The notes beneath the pieces are model-generated. The model had not been told where the DNA came from, did no database searches, and saw only the letters and a program-made list of their open reading frames with translations. Shown here piece after piece: positions 42,483 through 51,414 of a stretch of DNA of 64,000 bases. Numbering within the stretch: the stretch's first letter is position 1; every line of letters begins with the position of its first letter. The DNA comes from Gordonia sputi NBRC 100414 (GTDB lineage Bacteria > Actinomycetota > Actinomycetes > Mycobacteriales > Mycobacteriaceae): assembly GCF_000248055.1 (NCBI RefSeq), contig NZ_BAFC01000065.1, positions 45,907 to 109,906 on the forward strand, given 5' to 3'. The translations under genes and the position numbers were made by a program.

Positions 42483-43922
42483 TCAGGGGTGCACCGGGTT
42501 TCGGCCGAGTTGCTGCCCCACGAGCGCCGCGAGGTTGTTGCCGACGAGGTTGACGAAAGCGGGCCAGGTGTCGGGGTTGAGTGCCATCGTTCCCTGGTCG
42601 CTCGTAGAACATCCGCGTCGAACGGGCTTGCCGTCCAGGCGATCTGCCATCCAGACGACTGCAGGAGCGAAGCCCTCGACGGCCAGCGTGATGTGCTCGC
42701 TGAAGTGGTCGCGCGTGTACTGTATGTCGGCTCCCGGCGTTGCGCAGTAGGTCTTCACGAGGGTGTTGACCGGACCGACCGGGGCTATCCAGTCGGGATT
42801 CGATTGGTAGATGAACATCGGGAAGGTCGGAGTGTTGCGCCCCATCTTCAACTCGTTCAGCACTTTTCGTGGTGCCGGGTAGTCCAGTGGGTCACCGGGG
42901 ACGTCGATCAGTCCCTTGATGTTGAGGAACGGGGCGAGCGCCGCCTGGTAGGAGAGGCACAGCGGATTCTTGCCCTCGATGAGCGCCTTGCCCAGCGGGT
43001 TGGTATGTGCGCGTAGGAAAGCCGCGAGCTCTGGGTACTCGCGACTGACACCGATCACCCCGGCGAGGATGAGGCCGGACGCCGCGTTGTTGTTGGCGAG
43101 GTCGACGAGCGCGCGGATGTTCGCGGGCACACCACCTTCGGCTGCCCCGACGATCGGCAGCTCGGGAGCATAGGACTCGTGAAGCTCCGACGCCCAGCCG
43201 GTCGCGATGGCACCACCGGAGTAACCCATCAGACCAACTCGCAGGTCGCGCTTGAGGCCCAACGGCGTGAAGTTCCGTGCACCCCGAATCGCATCAAGGG
43301 TGATACGCCCGGCGAGAGGGCCTGCGGCGAAAGCGGAATCGGGTCCCTGATGGTCGGGGATCACCACCGAGTAGCCGGCCGCGACGAGCGACGTGATCTG
43401 GAGCAGTTCGAATGTGGAATCGACCGAGCCGGTCAGGGTTCCCGGAATCGAGGCCTGCTGCAGTGCATACGACGGCGCGCAGTACTGCGCCGTCGAATCC
43501 TCGGCCGACTGCCACGAGACCAGCTTGGACGGACCGGGTTTCGCTTTGCCGCGGGGTTTGAGCACAGTGGCGACGGAGGCGATCGGCTCGCCGCGAGTGT
43601 TGGTCGAGCGGAAGGAGTACTGCCAACTGTCGACGTTCAACGGAAAGATCGAGAGCGCGGCCAGGTTGACCCGTCGAGCCGCGATGAGTTCACCGGGATG
43701 CTTGGTGGCCACGGTCTGCGCGGGTGGCGAGTAGAAACTCTTGTCGAACTCGGGGATCGCCGGCGGAACGGGGAAGGGGAGCGCCGGCGCGACCGGCACC
43801 GCCGACGCCTGCCCCGCGCCGGAGATCAACGCTCCCGCAATCATTCCGAGCGCCATCAGTGCCGCAACCCCGACCGTCCACACGCGCATGACTGCGTGAC
43901 CTGTTCCCCGACTCACCTGCAT
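42483..43922 (-). CDS. Secreted lipase (LIP family)
   Basis: 479-residue paralog of the convergent frameshifted lipase (3 bases between stop codons). Signal peptide VGVAALMALGMIAGALISG, nucleophile elbow GYSGGAIATG, YCAPSYAL and a His near the C-terminus (YTRDHFSEHITL). Four Cys probably form disulfides. ATG 43922 has GAGGAGTC upstream. Probably a triacylglycerol or ester lipase acting outside the cell. Confidence 0.88.
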   Translation of the reverse strand: MQVSRGTGHAVMRVWTVGVAALMALGMIAGALISGAGQASAVPVAPALPFPVPPAIPEFDKSFYSPPAQTVATKHPGELIAARRVNLAALSIFPLNVDSWQYSFRSTNTRGEPIASVATVLKPRGKAKPGPSKLVSWQSAEDSTAQYCAPSYALQQASIPGTLTGSVDSTFELLQITSLVAAGYSVVIPDHQGPDSAFAAGPLAGRITLDAIRGARNFTPLGLKRDLRVGLMGYSGGAIATGWASELHESYAPELPIVGAAEGGVPANIRALVDLANNNAASGLILAGVIGVSREYPELAAFLRAHTNPLGKALIEGKNPLCLSYQAALAPFLNIKGLIDVPGDPLDYPAPRKVLNELKMGRNTPTFPMFIYQSNPDWIAPVGPVNTLVKTYCATPGADIQYTRDHFSEHITLAVEGFAPAVVWMADRLDGKPVRRGCSTSDQGTMALNPDTWPAFVNLVGNNLAALVGQQLGRNPVHP

Positions 43923-44052
43923 GACTCCTCGCTGCCAATGAGTGAGACACCAACGTCTCACTGTGGGGAGAAGCTACTCCAGTGTGGTGTGGCACACAAG
44001 ATCGGCGCGGAGTTGGTCAGGTCTCGACAGGCTGGTCGGAACGTCAGAGGGG

Positions 44053-44676
44053 TCAGATCTCAGCGAACGCCAGGAGGACGTCGGCGAGGAGTTCGACGAC
44101 GTCGTCGATCGACTCGGGATCGGGGGAGAGGCTCCAGCGGTGCACGATCGCGGTGAGTGCGCCGACGAAGGCGATTCCGAGCTGATCAGTGCGTGAGTCG
44201 GTGGGCCTTCCCGCGAAGGCCGACATCGCGGCAACGAAGTACGACACCCACTCGTCGCGTCCGTCGAGTCTGTGCTGTTCGACGCGCGGACTGACTCCGA
44301 CGATCTGTGCGAATGACACCTCGGCACGCCGGGGATCGGTGCCCACAGAGCTCATGTAGGCGCGCATCGCAGCGGTTGCCAAGACGTGCGTGTCACGAGA
44401 AGTGCTCTCCGACAACGCCGTTGCGACGGCATCTCGGGCGGCACCCTGGATCTCGTCGTAGAGCGCGACGAGGAGTTCCTCGCGGTCGGAGAACAGCTCG
44501 TAGAACTGTCGACGCGACAGACCCGCTTCTCGGCAGATCGACGTCACCGACGACTTGGCGTAGCCGACGGAGGCGAATTCGCCCAGTGCCGCGTCGAAAA
44601 AGCGTCGACGCCTCTCTGCCAGCCGGTCGGCGACAGGACGTCCGGCGTACGTGCGCTGGCCCGGTTCGATTGTCAC
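44053..44676 (-). CDS. TetR-family regulator
   Basis: 207-residue regulator with the TetR helix-turn-helix at residues 25-70 (FDAALGEFASVGYAKSSVTS, ICREAGLSRRQFYELFSDRE) and an all-helical ligand domain. The GTG start at 44676 is the last repeat of a 14-bp tandem array that ends at the stop of the upstream MBL-Rieske gene, so it is translationally near-coupled to it. Possible targets are the flanking lipase and the MBL-Rieske gene. Confidence 0.85.
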   Translation of the reverse strand: MTIEPGQRTYAGRPVADRLAERRRRFFDAALGEFASVGYAKSSVTSICREAGLSRRQFYELFSDREELLVALYDEIQGAARDAVATALSESTSRDTHVLATAAMRAYMSSVGTDPRRAEVSFAQIVGVSPRVEQHRLDGRDEWVSYFVAAMSAFAGRPTDSRTDQLGIAFVGALTAIVHRWSLSPDPESIDDVVELLADVLLAFAEI

Positions 44677-44733
44677 AGTTCTGTTGTCACGGTTCGCTTG
44701 TCACGGTTGGGTTGTCACGCTGAGGACTGTCAC
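44670..44733 (-). repeat. 14-bp tandem repeat spanning a stop/start junction
   Basis: TTGTCAC recurs at 44670, 44684, 44698 and 44712 (exactly 14 bases apart) and as CTGTCAC at 44727. On the coding strand each reads GTGACA. The first is the TGA stop of the MBL-Rieske gene (CCGTGACAG), and the last is the GTG start of TetR. An ancestral GTGA stop/start overlap seems to have been duplicated. Confidence 0.85.
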
Positions 44734-46373
44734 GGCGCGTCAATGTGCTTGGAGCGCAACTCGTGTCCCTTCGACGTCAGGCAGCGCCCCGACGGAAGGT
44801 CCCACTGCCAGCCGTGCAGATTGCAGGTGAGCTTCTCGCCCTCGACCACACCGAACTTGGAGAGGTCGGCCTTGAGGTGCGGGCAGCGGCGCTGAATCTC
44901 CCAGCCGTCCTTGACGATCGACGCCGAGTCGTCGTGCGCTTCGGAGAACCAGCCGTCGGCGTAGGCGATCCGCTCGTCGGTGAGGCATTTGAAGAAGGTG
45001 TAGAGGTACTCGTTGTAGCCGCCGATGCGCCACGTGGTGAACCGCGTCGACAAGAAGATGGTATTGACCCAGTCGGGTTCTTGATCGCGCAGCACCGTGC
45101 GCACCAGTTCGGGTGCGATGCGAAAACCGTAGCGGTACTTGCCTTCTCCGTCTTTCGGCTCGCGCACGATGCGGTTGGGGAAGTCGAGGACGACGGTCTG
45201 TGCCTGCGGGTGGTCGGCGCCGTCTTTGCTGTGGAAGTCCGGGGTGATGACCAGGCCGACCGGGTAGCCGATGCCGTCGCAGATCAGGTCCGACTGCACC
45301 ATGATCGGCTCGAACAATTCGCGGAGAGGCTCGAGGAGCGATTCACCGTCGTCGACCGCCCACGTTTCCTTCTGTGCGGCGATGACCGGTGCGAACTTCT
45401 CCTTCATCCGCTCGAGGTACGCCTGCTTGTTCTCGCCGAACACGTCGTGCGGGGCGTACGGGTGGCTGACCTCGTCGAGCGTCGAACCGGTGAAGCGGGC
45501 CGTCGAACCCGACACCATCATCAGGCCGCGGTGATGCTCGCCGTCGTCGGTGCCGTGGATGACCATCTGCTCGAGGAAGGTCTCCTGGTCGGGGAAGATC
45601 GACGTCACGTCGCCCGGGCGTGCGTTCTGTGATGGGTCGTCGATCCCGGACCCGAAGTCGTTCAGTTCGAACAGGTCGTCGTCGAGGAACATCGGCGGGC
45701 CTGCCGACGGGATGACCCACGTAGCCCCGACCTGTTCGATGTACGAGCGGGCGCGGTCCATGCCGCGCTGACGCTTCTGCGCGGCGAAGTTGGCCTTGGA
45801 GCGCTTCGGGATGTCGTAGACCATCGGGTACCAGATGGCGCCCGAGTACTGCAGCATGTGGACGTCGATGTGGCCGAACTGCTCGAAGATGACGTCGAGG
45901 TCGATCGGCCGGGAGTCGTTCATGTTGAACACTGTTGTCTCGCCGTCGGAGACGACGAGGCCGGAGTCGCCGATCGGACCGTCGGCGGGCGCGCGCAACG
46001 CGACGATCATGATGTCGAGGTCGCCCTTGGGGCCGCTGACCGTGGTCTTGACCGAGTCGGTTGTCTCGACGAACTTGGTGAACCCGAGCTTCTCGAGCTC
46101 GCGCTTGAGGTCGGGGACCGGGTAGTCGGGGAGCAGGACCGTCGCGTCCTTGCTGATGTTCTCGCGCAGGTTGCGCTCGTCGAAGTGGTCGAGGTGCAGG
46201 TGTGAGACGTAGAGGTAGTCGCACTGGCCGAGCGCTTTCCAGTCCAGCTCGGAGTTGTCGGGGAAGGGCACCCACGACGCGAAGTACGTCGGATTGGTCC
46301 AGGGATCGCAGAGGATCGAGCCTGCGTTGGTCTGGAGGTGGAAACCGGCGTGTCCGATGCTGGTGATCTGCAC
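44730..46373 (-). CDS. Metallo-beta-lactamase fold fused to a Rieske domain
   Basis: 547-residue two-domain protein. The N-terminal 300 residues are an MBL hydrolase of the UlaG type (ITSIGHAGFHL, the metal motif HLHLDHFDE, DSRPIDLD). The C-terminal ~80 residues are a Rieske [2Fe-2S] domain with CPH and CNLHGWQWDL ligands. It matches Rv3818 and recalls CMP-sialic-acid hydroxylase in layout; the substrate is unknown. GTG 46373 begins the conserved strand VQITSIGH. The TGA stop lies in the 14-bp repeat leading to TetR. Confidence 0.85.
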   Translation of the reverse strand: MQITSIGHAGFHLQTNAGSILCDPWTNPTYFASWVPFPDNSELDWKALGQCDYLYVSHLHLDHFDERNLRENISKDATVLLPDYPVPDLKRELEKLGFTKFVETTDSVKTTVSGPKGDLDIMIVALRAPADGPIGDSGLVVSDGETTVFNMNDSRPIDLDVIFEQFGHIDVHMLQYSGAIWYPMVYDIPKRSKANFAAQKRQRGMDRARSYIEQVGATWVIPSAGPPMFLDDDLFELNDFGSGIDDPSQNARPGDVTSIFPDQETFLEQMVIHGTDDGEHHRGLMMVSGSTARFTGSTLDEVSHPYAPHDVFGENKQAYLERMKEKFAPVIAAQKETWAVDDGESLLEPLRELFEPIMVQSDLICDGIGYPVGLVITPDFHSKDGADHPQAQTVVLDFPNRIVREPKDGEGKYRYGFRIAPELVRTVLRDQEPDWVNTIFLSTRFTTWRIGGYNEYLYTFFKCLTDERIAYADGWFSEAHDDSASIVKDGWEIQRRCPHLKADLSKFGVVEGEKLTCNLHGWQWDLPSGRCLTSKGHELRSKHIDAP

Positions 46374-46581
46374 GTGGGGCCTTTCGTGTTCGCGCGGGGG
46401 CTGAGGTTCTACGGGTCGCGCGGTGGAGCTCTCGACCATCCAATCTATCGACTGCGTGCAACTCGCGTCATGGGGCTTCGGTACCGTTCTCGATCGCTGT
46501 GATGGGGCGCACTCCCTCGCGTGTGCGCACGGGTGGAGATGAGTCGCTGTGGGGTGTTGCGGCACTGGCTAAGCTCGACAC

Positions 46582-47349
46582 ATGGAACCCGTGTACGCCT
46601 CTGTGATCACAACCGCGCGACTGTTGTGGCTGGCCGAAGGCTTGAAGTTCGAGATCTCCGGCGTCGAGAACGTCCCCAAGACCGGGCCGGGCGTGGTTGC
46701 GCTCAATCACACGGGCTACATGGACTTCACCTACGCGGGCATCCCCGCGTATCTCCAGGGCAAGCGATACGTGCGGTTCATGGCGAAGAAAGAGGTCTTC
46801 GACAACAAGGTCTCGGGGCCGATCATGCGAGCGCTCAAGCACATCCCGGTCGACCGGGCCAACGGCGCCGACAGCTATCACCAGGCGGTCGAGTACCTCA
46901 AGCAGGGCGAGCTGGTCGGGGTGTACCCGGAGGCGACGATCAGCCGGAGCTTCGAGCTCAAGGACTTCAAGAACGGTGCCGCACGGATGGCACTCGAGGC
47001 CGGGGCGCCGCTGCTCCCGACCGTGATCTGGGGAGCGCAGCGCGTCTGGACCAAGGGGTTCCTCAAGCAACTCGGCCGCACCGGCTACAAGATCATGGTC
47101 GGCGTGGCCGAGCCGATCGAGCCCGTCGGCGATCCCGAGACCTTGACCGCGCAGCTGCACAAGTCGATGAGCGAGAAACTGCTCGAACTACAGGACGCCT
47201 ACGGTGAGCACCCCAAGGGCGAGTTCTGGGTGCCCGCACGACTGGGAGGGTCGGCGCCGACGTTGGAGGAAGCCAACCGCCTGGACGCCGAGGAACAAGC
47301 GGCCAGGGAGGCGCGCAGGGCGGCGCGTGACGAGTCGTCGCCCGAGTAG
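46582..47349 (+). CDS. PlsC-like acyltransferase
   Basis: 255-residue 1-acyl-glycerol-3-phosphate-acyltransferase-like enzyme with the catalytic NHTGYMD (HxxxxD) and the glycerolipid motif YPEATISRS. It would acylate lysophosphatidate or a related lipid. A basic/acidic C-terminal tail (EEQAAREARRAARDE) is unusual. Its downstream paralog and position fit the Rv3816c-Rv3814c cluster. Confidence 0.88.
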   Translation: MEPVYASVITTARLLWLAEGLKFEISGVENVPKTGPGVVALNHTGYMDFTYAGIPAYLQGKRYVRFMAKKEVFDNKVSGPIMRALKHIPVDRANGADSYHQAVEYLKQGELVGVYPEATISRSFELKDFKNGAARMALEAGAPLLPTVIWGAQRVWTKGFLKQLGRTGYKIMVGVAEPIEPVGDPETLTAQLHKSMSEKLLELQDAYGEHPKGEFWVPARLGGSAPTLEEANRLDAEEQAAREARRAARDESSPE

Positions 47350-47405
47350 GTGCCCCCGGGTGGTTGCTTTCGGGTGGTCGGCAGGCTGCCCGATAGGCTG
47401 GTCAG

Positions 47406-48212
47406 GTGAGTTCTGAGTCGAGAGGTGAGTTCGGCGACTCGTCGCGTCGGGAGCCGGTGTTCCGTGCTCTCGAACTGATTGCCACCGGGATCGTCCGCGG
47501 GCAGAAGATGGATCTGCGATTCGACGGTCTCGACAACATCCCCGCCGACGGTGGTGCTGTCCTGGTGATCAACCACACGAGCTACGTCGACTTTCTGCCC
47601 GCGGCGTACGGCGTGTATCAGGCGGGGCGTCGAACGCGGTTCATGATCAAGTCCGAGATGATGGATATCGCCATCATGCGGTTCTTGATCACCCGCACGC
47701 GCTCTGTGCCGGTTGATCGATCGCAGGGCGTTGAGGCTTATCGTGGCGCGGTCTCGGCGCTGCGAGAGGGTCGGATCGTCGCGGTGTATCCGGAGGCGAC
47801 GATCAGTCGCAGCTTTGAGCTCAAGGACTTCAAGACCGGTGCGGTGCGCATGGCCGCTGAGGCTGGGGTGCCGTTGATCCCGACGATTGTCTGGGGTGCG
47901 CAGCGACAGTGGACCAAGGGCGGCACACGTGACATGGGGCGCAGTCGGATTCCGGTCCGCGTGCGCTACGGCAGTCCGATAACGGTTGCGCCCGAGAGCA
48001 ATTCGGAGCAGGAGACATCGCGGTTACGAGATGTGATGCACGAGCAGCTCCTGCGTGTTCAGGATGACTACGGGTCGCATCCGGAGGGCGAGTTCTGGGT
48101 GCCCCACCGACTCGGGGGTTCGGCGCCCACGCCCGAGGAGGCTGCTGTCATCGAGAAAGACGAGGCCGAGCGCAAGGCCGCAGCCCGCGAGCGAAAGGCC
48201 AATGGTGAGTGA
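47406..48212 (+). CDS. PlsC-like acyltransferase (paralog)
   Basis: 268-residue paralog of the preceding enzyme: INHTSYVDF (HxxxxD) and YPEATISRS conserved, and both end with a GEFWVP(A/H)RLGGSAPT motif and a charged tail. GTG 47406. Likely a second lysophospholipid acyltransferase with different chain specificity. It overlaps the HAD gene start by 11 bases. Confidence 0.87.
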   Translation: MSSESRGEFGDSSRREPVFRALELIATGIVRGQKMDLRFDGLDNIPADGGAVLVINHTSYVDFLPAAYGVYQAGRRTRFMIKSEMMDIAIMRFLITRTRSVPVDRSQGVEAYRGAVSALREGRIVAVYPEATISRSFELKDFKTGAVRMAAEAGVPLIPTIVWGAQRQWTKGGTRDMGRSRIPVRVRYGSPITVAPESNSEQETSRLRDVMHEQLLRVQDDYGSHPEGEFWVPHRLGGSAPTPEEAAVIEKDEAERKAAARERKANGE

Positions 48213-49080
48213 CGCATCCGCGGCGTCGACCGGCGAGAGCACCGTCGGATTCGACGGCCCGCCGACACTGATCGCCAGCGACGTCGACGGAACTCTGATC
48301 GACGACCAGAACACCGTGTCGCCCTTCACGATCGGCGTACTCGGGGCAGCGTGTGATGCCGGCACCGAGTTCGTCCTGGCGACGGGCAGGCCACCGCGCT
48401 GGATCGCCGAGATCACCGACCAATTCCCGGGTTCCGCGGTCAACGTGCGATATGCGGTGTGCGCCAACGGCGCGATCATCTACGACGTCGCGAACGACAA
48501 GATCGTGTACTCGTCGCTGCTGCAGACGGATCGGCTCGCGGTGCTCCGCGAGGTGATCGCGCGGTGTCTACCCGACGCCGGGGTTGCCGGAGAGCGAGTC
48601 GGCTCGTCGGAATTCGACGCTGCCACACCGCCGTTCGTGGCGACGGCCGGCTACCGGCACGCCTGGCTGAACCCCGATCACATCGAGGTCGGCGATGACG
48701 AGGTCTACGCGGAGCCGGTGGTGAAACTTCTTGTGCGACAGCCTGATCTGGCCAGCGGTGAGATGGCTCGGCGGCTTCTGCCGGAGGTCGACGGCATTGC
48801 GCAGGTCACCTTCTCCACCGACAACGGATTGATCGAGCTCTCGGTGCCCGACACGCACAAGGCGTCGGGTCTGGACAAACTCATCGATCTTGCAGGACTT
48901 TCCGGCGAGCGCACCGTCGCGTTCGGTGACATGCCGAACGACGTCGAGATGCTCACCTGGGCCGGGCACGGAGTTGCGATGGGACACGCGCATCCGGCTG
49001 CGATCGCCGCCGCCGACGAAGTGACGGTCGGCAACAACGAGGACGGCGTCGCGCGGGTGCTCGCGCGGTGGTTCGGCTAG
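48202..49080 (+). CDS. HAD-family phosphatase (Cof type)
   Basis: 292-residue HAD hydrolase with motif I DVDGTLID, a Cof-type cap and the C-terminal GDMPNDVEMLTW (motif III/IV). It hydrolyses sugar or lipid phosphates; matches Rv3813c in position. ATG 48202 or GTG 48205, both overlapping the acyltransferase. Its TAG stop sits in a perfect terminator hairpin. Confidence 0.88.
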   Translation: MVSDASAASTGESTVGFDGPPTLIASDVDGTLIDDQNTVSPFTIGVLGAACDAGTEFVLATGRPPRWIAEITDQFPGSAVNVRYAVCANGAIIYDVANDKIVYSSLLQTDRLAVLREVIARCLPDAGVAGERVGSSEFDAATPPFVATAGYRHAWLNPDHIEVGDDEVYAEPVVKLLVRQPDLASGEMARRLLPEVDGIAQVTFSTDNGLIELSVPDTHKASGLDKLIDLAGLSGERTVAFGDMPNDVEMLTWAGHGVAMGHAHPAAIAAADEVTVGNNEDGVARVLARWFG

Positions 49081-49091
49081 AACCACCGCGC
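49063..49091. terminator. Perfect 12-bp bidirectional terminator hairpin
   Basis: GCGCGGTGGTTC (49063-49074) pairs with GAACCACCGCGC (49080-49091), 5-base loop that includes the TAG stop. It lies between convergent genes (HAD and acyl-CoA dehydrogenase-like), so it can terminate both. Confidence 0.8.
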
Positions 49092-49104
49092 AAGCCAAGA
49101 GGTT

Positions 49105-50277
49105 TCAGGCAAGCCCGAGCGCGAACGCCCCGACGAAGGCGCGCACCGCGTCGGAGTTCGGTGGGTGGAAGCTGCCCGCGCGTACGTCGCGGTAGAGCCG
49201 CTCCAACTCGTTACGACGATGCAGCGCACCGGCTCCCGCGATCTCGAGTGCAAGATCGGTGACCTGCCGGGCGACCCGGGTGCTGTTCTCCTTCGCGGCG
49301 AACAGGCGCAGAAGGGCGCGGTCGCCGAGATCTTCACCGGCGGTGAGCGACTTGGTGAGATCGTCCAAGGCGCCGGTCACGGCTTCGAGTGCCAGCTCGG
49401 CCTCCGCGACGTGATACTGCGTGAACGGCTTGTGTGCGACGGTCTCCCCGTCGAGGCTGAGCGCGCTGCGCGACGTCGCCGAGGCGATGGCGAGATCGAG
49501 TGCGCGGCGGGCGATTCCGACGTAGATGTTGCCGAGCGCTGGAAGCACCCACGGGAAGATGCCCGCGACGTATCCGGTGGGTTGCTCGCCGAGTTCGACG
49601 ACGCCGACGGTGCGTTCGTGTGGAACGAAGACGTTGTCGAGCAGCGTGTCGTGGCTTGCTGTTGCCCGCACGCTCAGGGTGTCCCAGGTCTCGACGGTGG
49701 TGACGCCTTCTTCTCCGCGAGGACTGAAGGTGTGCACGATCTTTGGGTGTTCGGGGTCGGAGTTGTCGCGGGCGTGCACGCCGAGCCAATCCCATGCCGG
49801 TGACAGCGAGGTGAAGATCTTTCGACCGGTGATGCGGTAGCCACCCTCGACCGGCGTCGCGATGGTCGTCGAATCGTCGATGACGAGGTCGTTGCCTGGT
49901 TCGCCGTGCCCGGCGGCGATCACCTTGCCCGTGGCGACTTCGTCGGCGAGCCATGAGACATCCGAATTACCCTGTGCGAGTTGATCGGTGATCGGACCGA
50001 CCCAGTACAGGTGCATGTTGATCCCGAGCGCGGTGGCCGGCGCGAACGTGGCAAGGCGACGCTGCTCGGCGTTGAGCTGGTGCAGCGTCAGGCCGAGGCC
50101 GCCGCGTTCGACGGGCAGCGTGGCGCGCAGGTAGCCGAGTTCGGAGAGGTCGGCGAGGTCGTCGGCGAAGAAGGTGTTGTCGCGATCGTGGGTGACGGCG
50201 CGCTCGCGGAAGCGTTCGAGGGTGTCCTCCGGGATCACCCATTCGGTGGTGGTGGGTTGAATTATTGTCTCTGTCAT
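49105..50277 (-). CDS. Acyl-CoA dehydrogenase-like flavoprotein
   Basis: 390-residue acyl-CoA-dehydrogenase superfamily member: N-terminal helical domain, central ITGRKIFTSLSPAWDWLGV and TVETWDTLSVRATASHDTLL segments, C-terminal helices (EIAGAGALHRRNELERLYRD). A catalytic Glu is not obvious, which suggests a monooxygenase- or SfnB-type role rather than beta-oxidation. It follows an AhpD-like gene by 75 bases. Not part of the mycobacterial order here; probable insertion. Confidence 0.8.
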   Translation of the reverse strand: MTETIIQPTTTEWVIPEDTLERFRERAVTHDRDNTFFADDLADLSELGYLRATLPVERGGLGLTLHQLNAEQRRLATFAPATALGINMHLYWVGPITDQLAQGNSDVSWLADEVATGKVIAAGHGEPGNDLVIDDSTTIATPVEGGYRITGRKIFTSLSPAWDWLGVHARDNSDPEHPKIVHTFSPRGEEGVTTVETWDTLSVRATASHDTLLDNVFVPHERTVGVVELGEQPTGYVAGIFPWVLPALGNIYVGIARRALDLAIASATSRSALSLDGETVAHKPFTQYHVAEAELALEAVTGALDDLTKSLTAGEDLGDRALLRLFAAKENSTRVARQVTDLALEIAGAGALHRRNELERLYRDVRAGSFHPPNSDAVRAFVGAFALGLA

Positions 50278-50352
50278 GGCGTTTCCCCTGTGGAGTTGTG
50301 GCGGTGGAGTTTCGGCTGTGGGGTTTTGTTGTCGGGGTGCTGGGGGGAGGTG

Positions 50353-50940
50353 TCAGTCGAAGAACTGGTCGTCGGGGCGTACCTGCAGCGCGATGCTGAA
50401 CCGGTTCGCTGCGGCAAAAGCTGCGACGACCTGGATCGCCTCGTAGATTGCAGCGTCGTCGAGTCCGAGGTCGCGCAGGGCGTCGAGGTCGTCGTCGGAG
50501 ACCTCGCCGGGGCGGACCGAGAGTGTGGCCGCGAAGTCGGCGAGCGTGCGCTGACGCGCGGTGAGTTCACGGACCTCGCGGTAGTCGACGGCGATTCGGG
50601 TTCCGAGCTTCTTGTCGCCGAGTGCGTCGCCGAGGCTGACGGCGTGGTTGAGACGGCAATAGGAGCAACCGTTTTCGGCGGAACTGACGGTCGCGATCAG
50701 TTCACGATCGGCGTAGGGGAGCAGGCCGGCGTTGGGGTCGAGCAGCCCGAGGATGTACTCGTTGAACCGCGCGGCATGTGCGCCACCGAGCGCGAAAGCG
50801 CGCACCCAGTTGGGGATGTAGCCCAATTGACGTTCGATGGAACGGATCTGGCGTTGAAGATCGTCGGGCAAGTCGTCGATCTCGGGCACCGTGAGGCGCG
50901 AGATCTGGGTCTCCGGAGCGGCGTCGAGCGTGTTTGTCAT
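50353..50940 (-). CDS. Peroxidase-related AhpD-like protein
   Basis: 195-residue helical carboxymuconolactone/AhpD fold with the CxxC motif (GCSYCRLNHAVS) and a proton-relay His. Such proteins reduce peroxides with thiols. ATG 50940 has GGGGACACC upstream; the longer frame crosses a tandem repeat. Predicted to be co-transcribed with the acyl-CoA-dehydrogenase-like gene; the pair may handle sulfur or hydroperoxide compounds. Confidence 0.82.
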   Translation of the reverse strand: MTNTLDAAPETQISRLTVPEIDDLPDDLQRQIRSIERQLGYIPNWVRAFALGGAHAARFNEYILGLLDPNAGLLPYADRELIATVSSAENGCSYCRLNHAVSLGDALGDKKLGTRIAVDYREVRELTARQRTLADFAATLSVRPGEVSDDDLDALRDLGLDDAAIYEAIQVVAAFAAANRFSIALQVRPDDQFFD

Positions 50941-51102
50941 GAGGTGTCCCCTGAAGGTGGAAGTCGGTGCAGTTCTGATGTCGGTGAGTCGTCGATCTGC
51001 GTGATGCCGTGCGGCGGACGGGCCGCGGTGGTGCGTCGAACGATAGGAAGCGTCGTGAGCGACCGACAGGTTAAGAACTGCGACGATCCGAAATGTGGGC
51101 AT

Positions 51103-51249
51103 GCCCAGTCGACGGTCTGGAGCGCCCAGTCGACGGTCTGGAGCGCCCAGTCGGCGGTCTGGAGCGCCCAGTCGGCGGTCTGGAGCGCCCAGTCGACGGG
51201 CAGGAGCGCCCAGTCGACGCGAGGAGGCGCCCAGTCGGCGTGGATGTGC
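51103..51249. repeat. 21-bp tandem repeat, seven units
   Basis: Seven head-to-tail 21-bp units, each starting GCCCAGTCG; the first four differ only by A/G at the tenth base and the last three diverge. In one minus-strand frame it reads (VDWALQT)n, but codon context suggests non-coding. It lies upstream of the AhpD-like gene. Likely a variable-number minisatellite. Confidence 0.9.
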
Positions 51250-51330
51250 GCGTGGTCGGGGCGAGGGCCGTCCAACTCGTGACGCGGTTGTTATGCCCTG
51301 AGGTTGGTATTTGGAAGAAGAATCACTATG

Positions 51331-51363
51331 GTCACATAAGTCCCATTAGTCACATCTGTAACA
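51331..51363 (+). promoter_or_regulatory. Candidate MtrA-like direct repeats before the SpoIID gene
   Basis: GTCACAT at 51331 and 51349, the second continuing as GTCACA-TCT-GTAACA (51349-51363), i.e. two hexamers with a 9-base period. That is the form of MtrA boxes reported in Mycobacteriales for wall-hydrolase genes. It lies about 50 bases before the SpoIID-like wall protein, fitting such control. Assignment is by eye. Confidence 0.4.
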
Positions 51364-51414
51364 GGCCTCGATGGGGATTGCCTGACCAACTGCGTGCTGG
51401 AGGTGCGGACAGCC

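Noticed and set aside
51103..51249. CRISPR array
   Set aside because: Units are contiguous without spacers and no cas genes are present; it is a tandem repeat.
50937..51275. 112-codon minus-strand frame with (VDWALQT)n heptads
   Set aside because: Driven by the 21-bp repeat, extends into the AhpD-like promoter; no ribosome-binding site seen.
51280..51414. c-di-AMP (ydaO-type) riboswitch before the SpoIID-like gene
   Set aside because: The leader is too short and lacks the expected conserved core; only the MtrA-like motif stands out.
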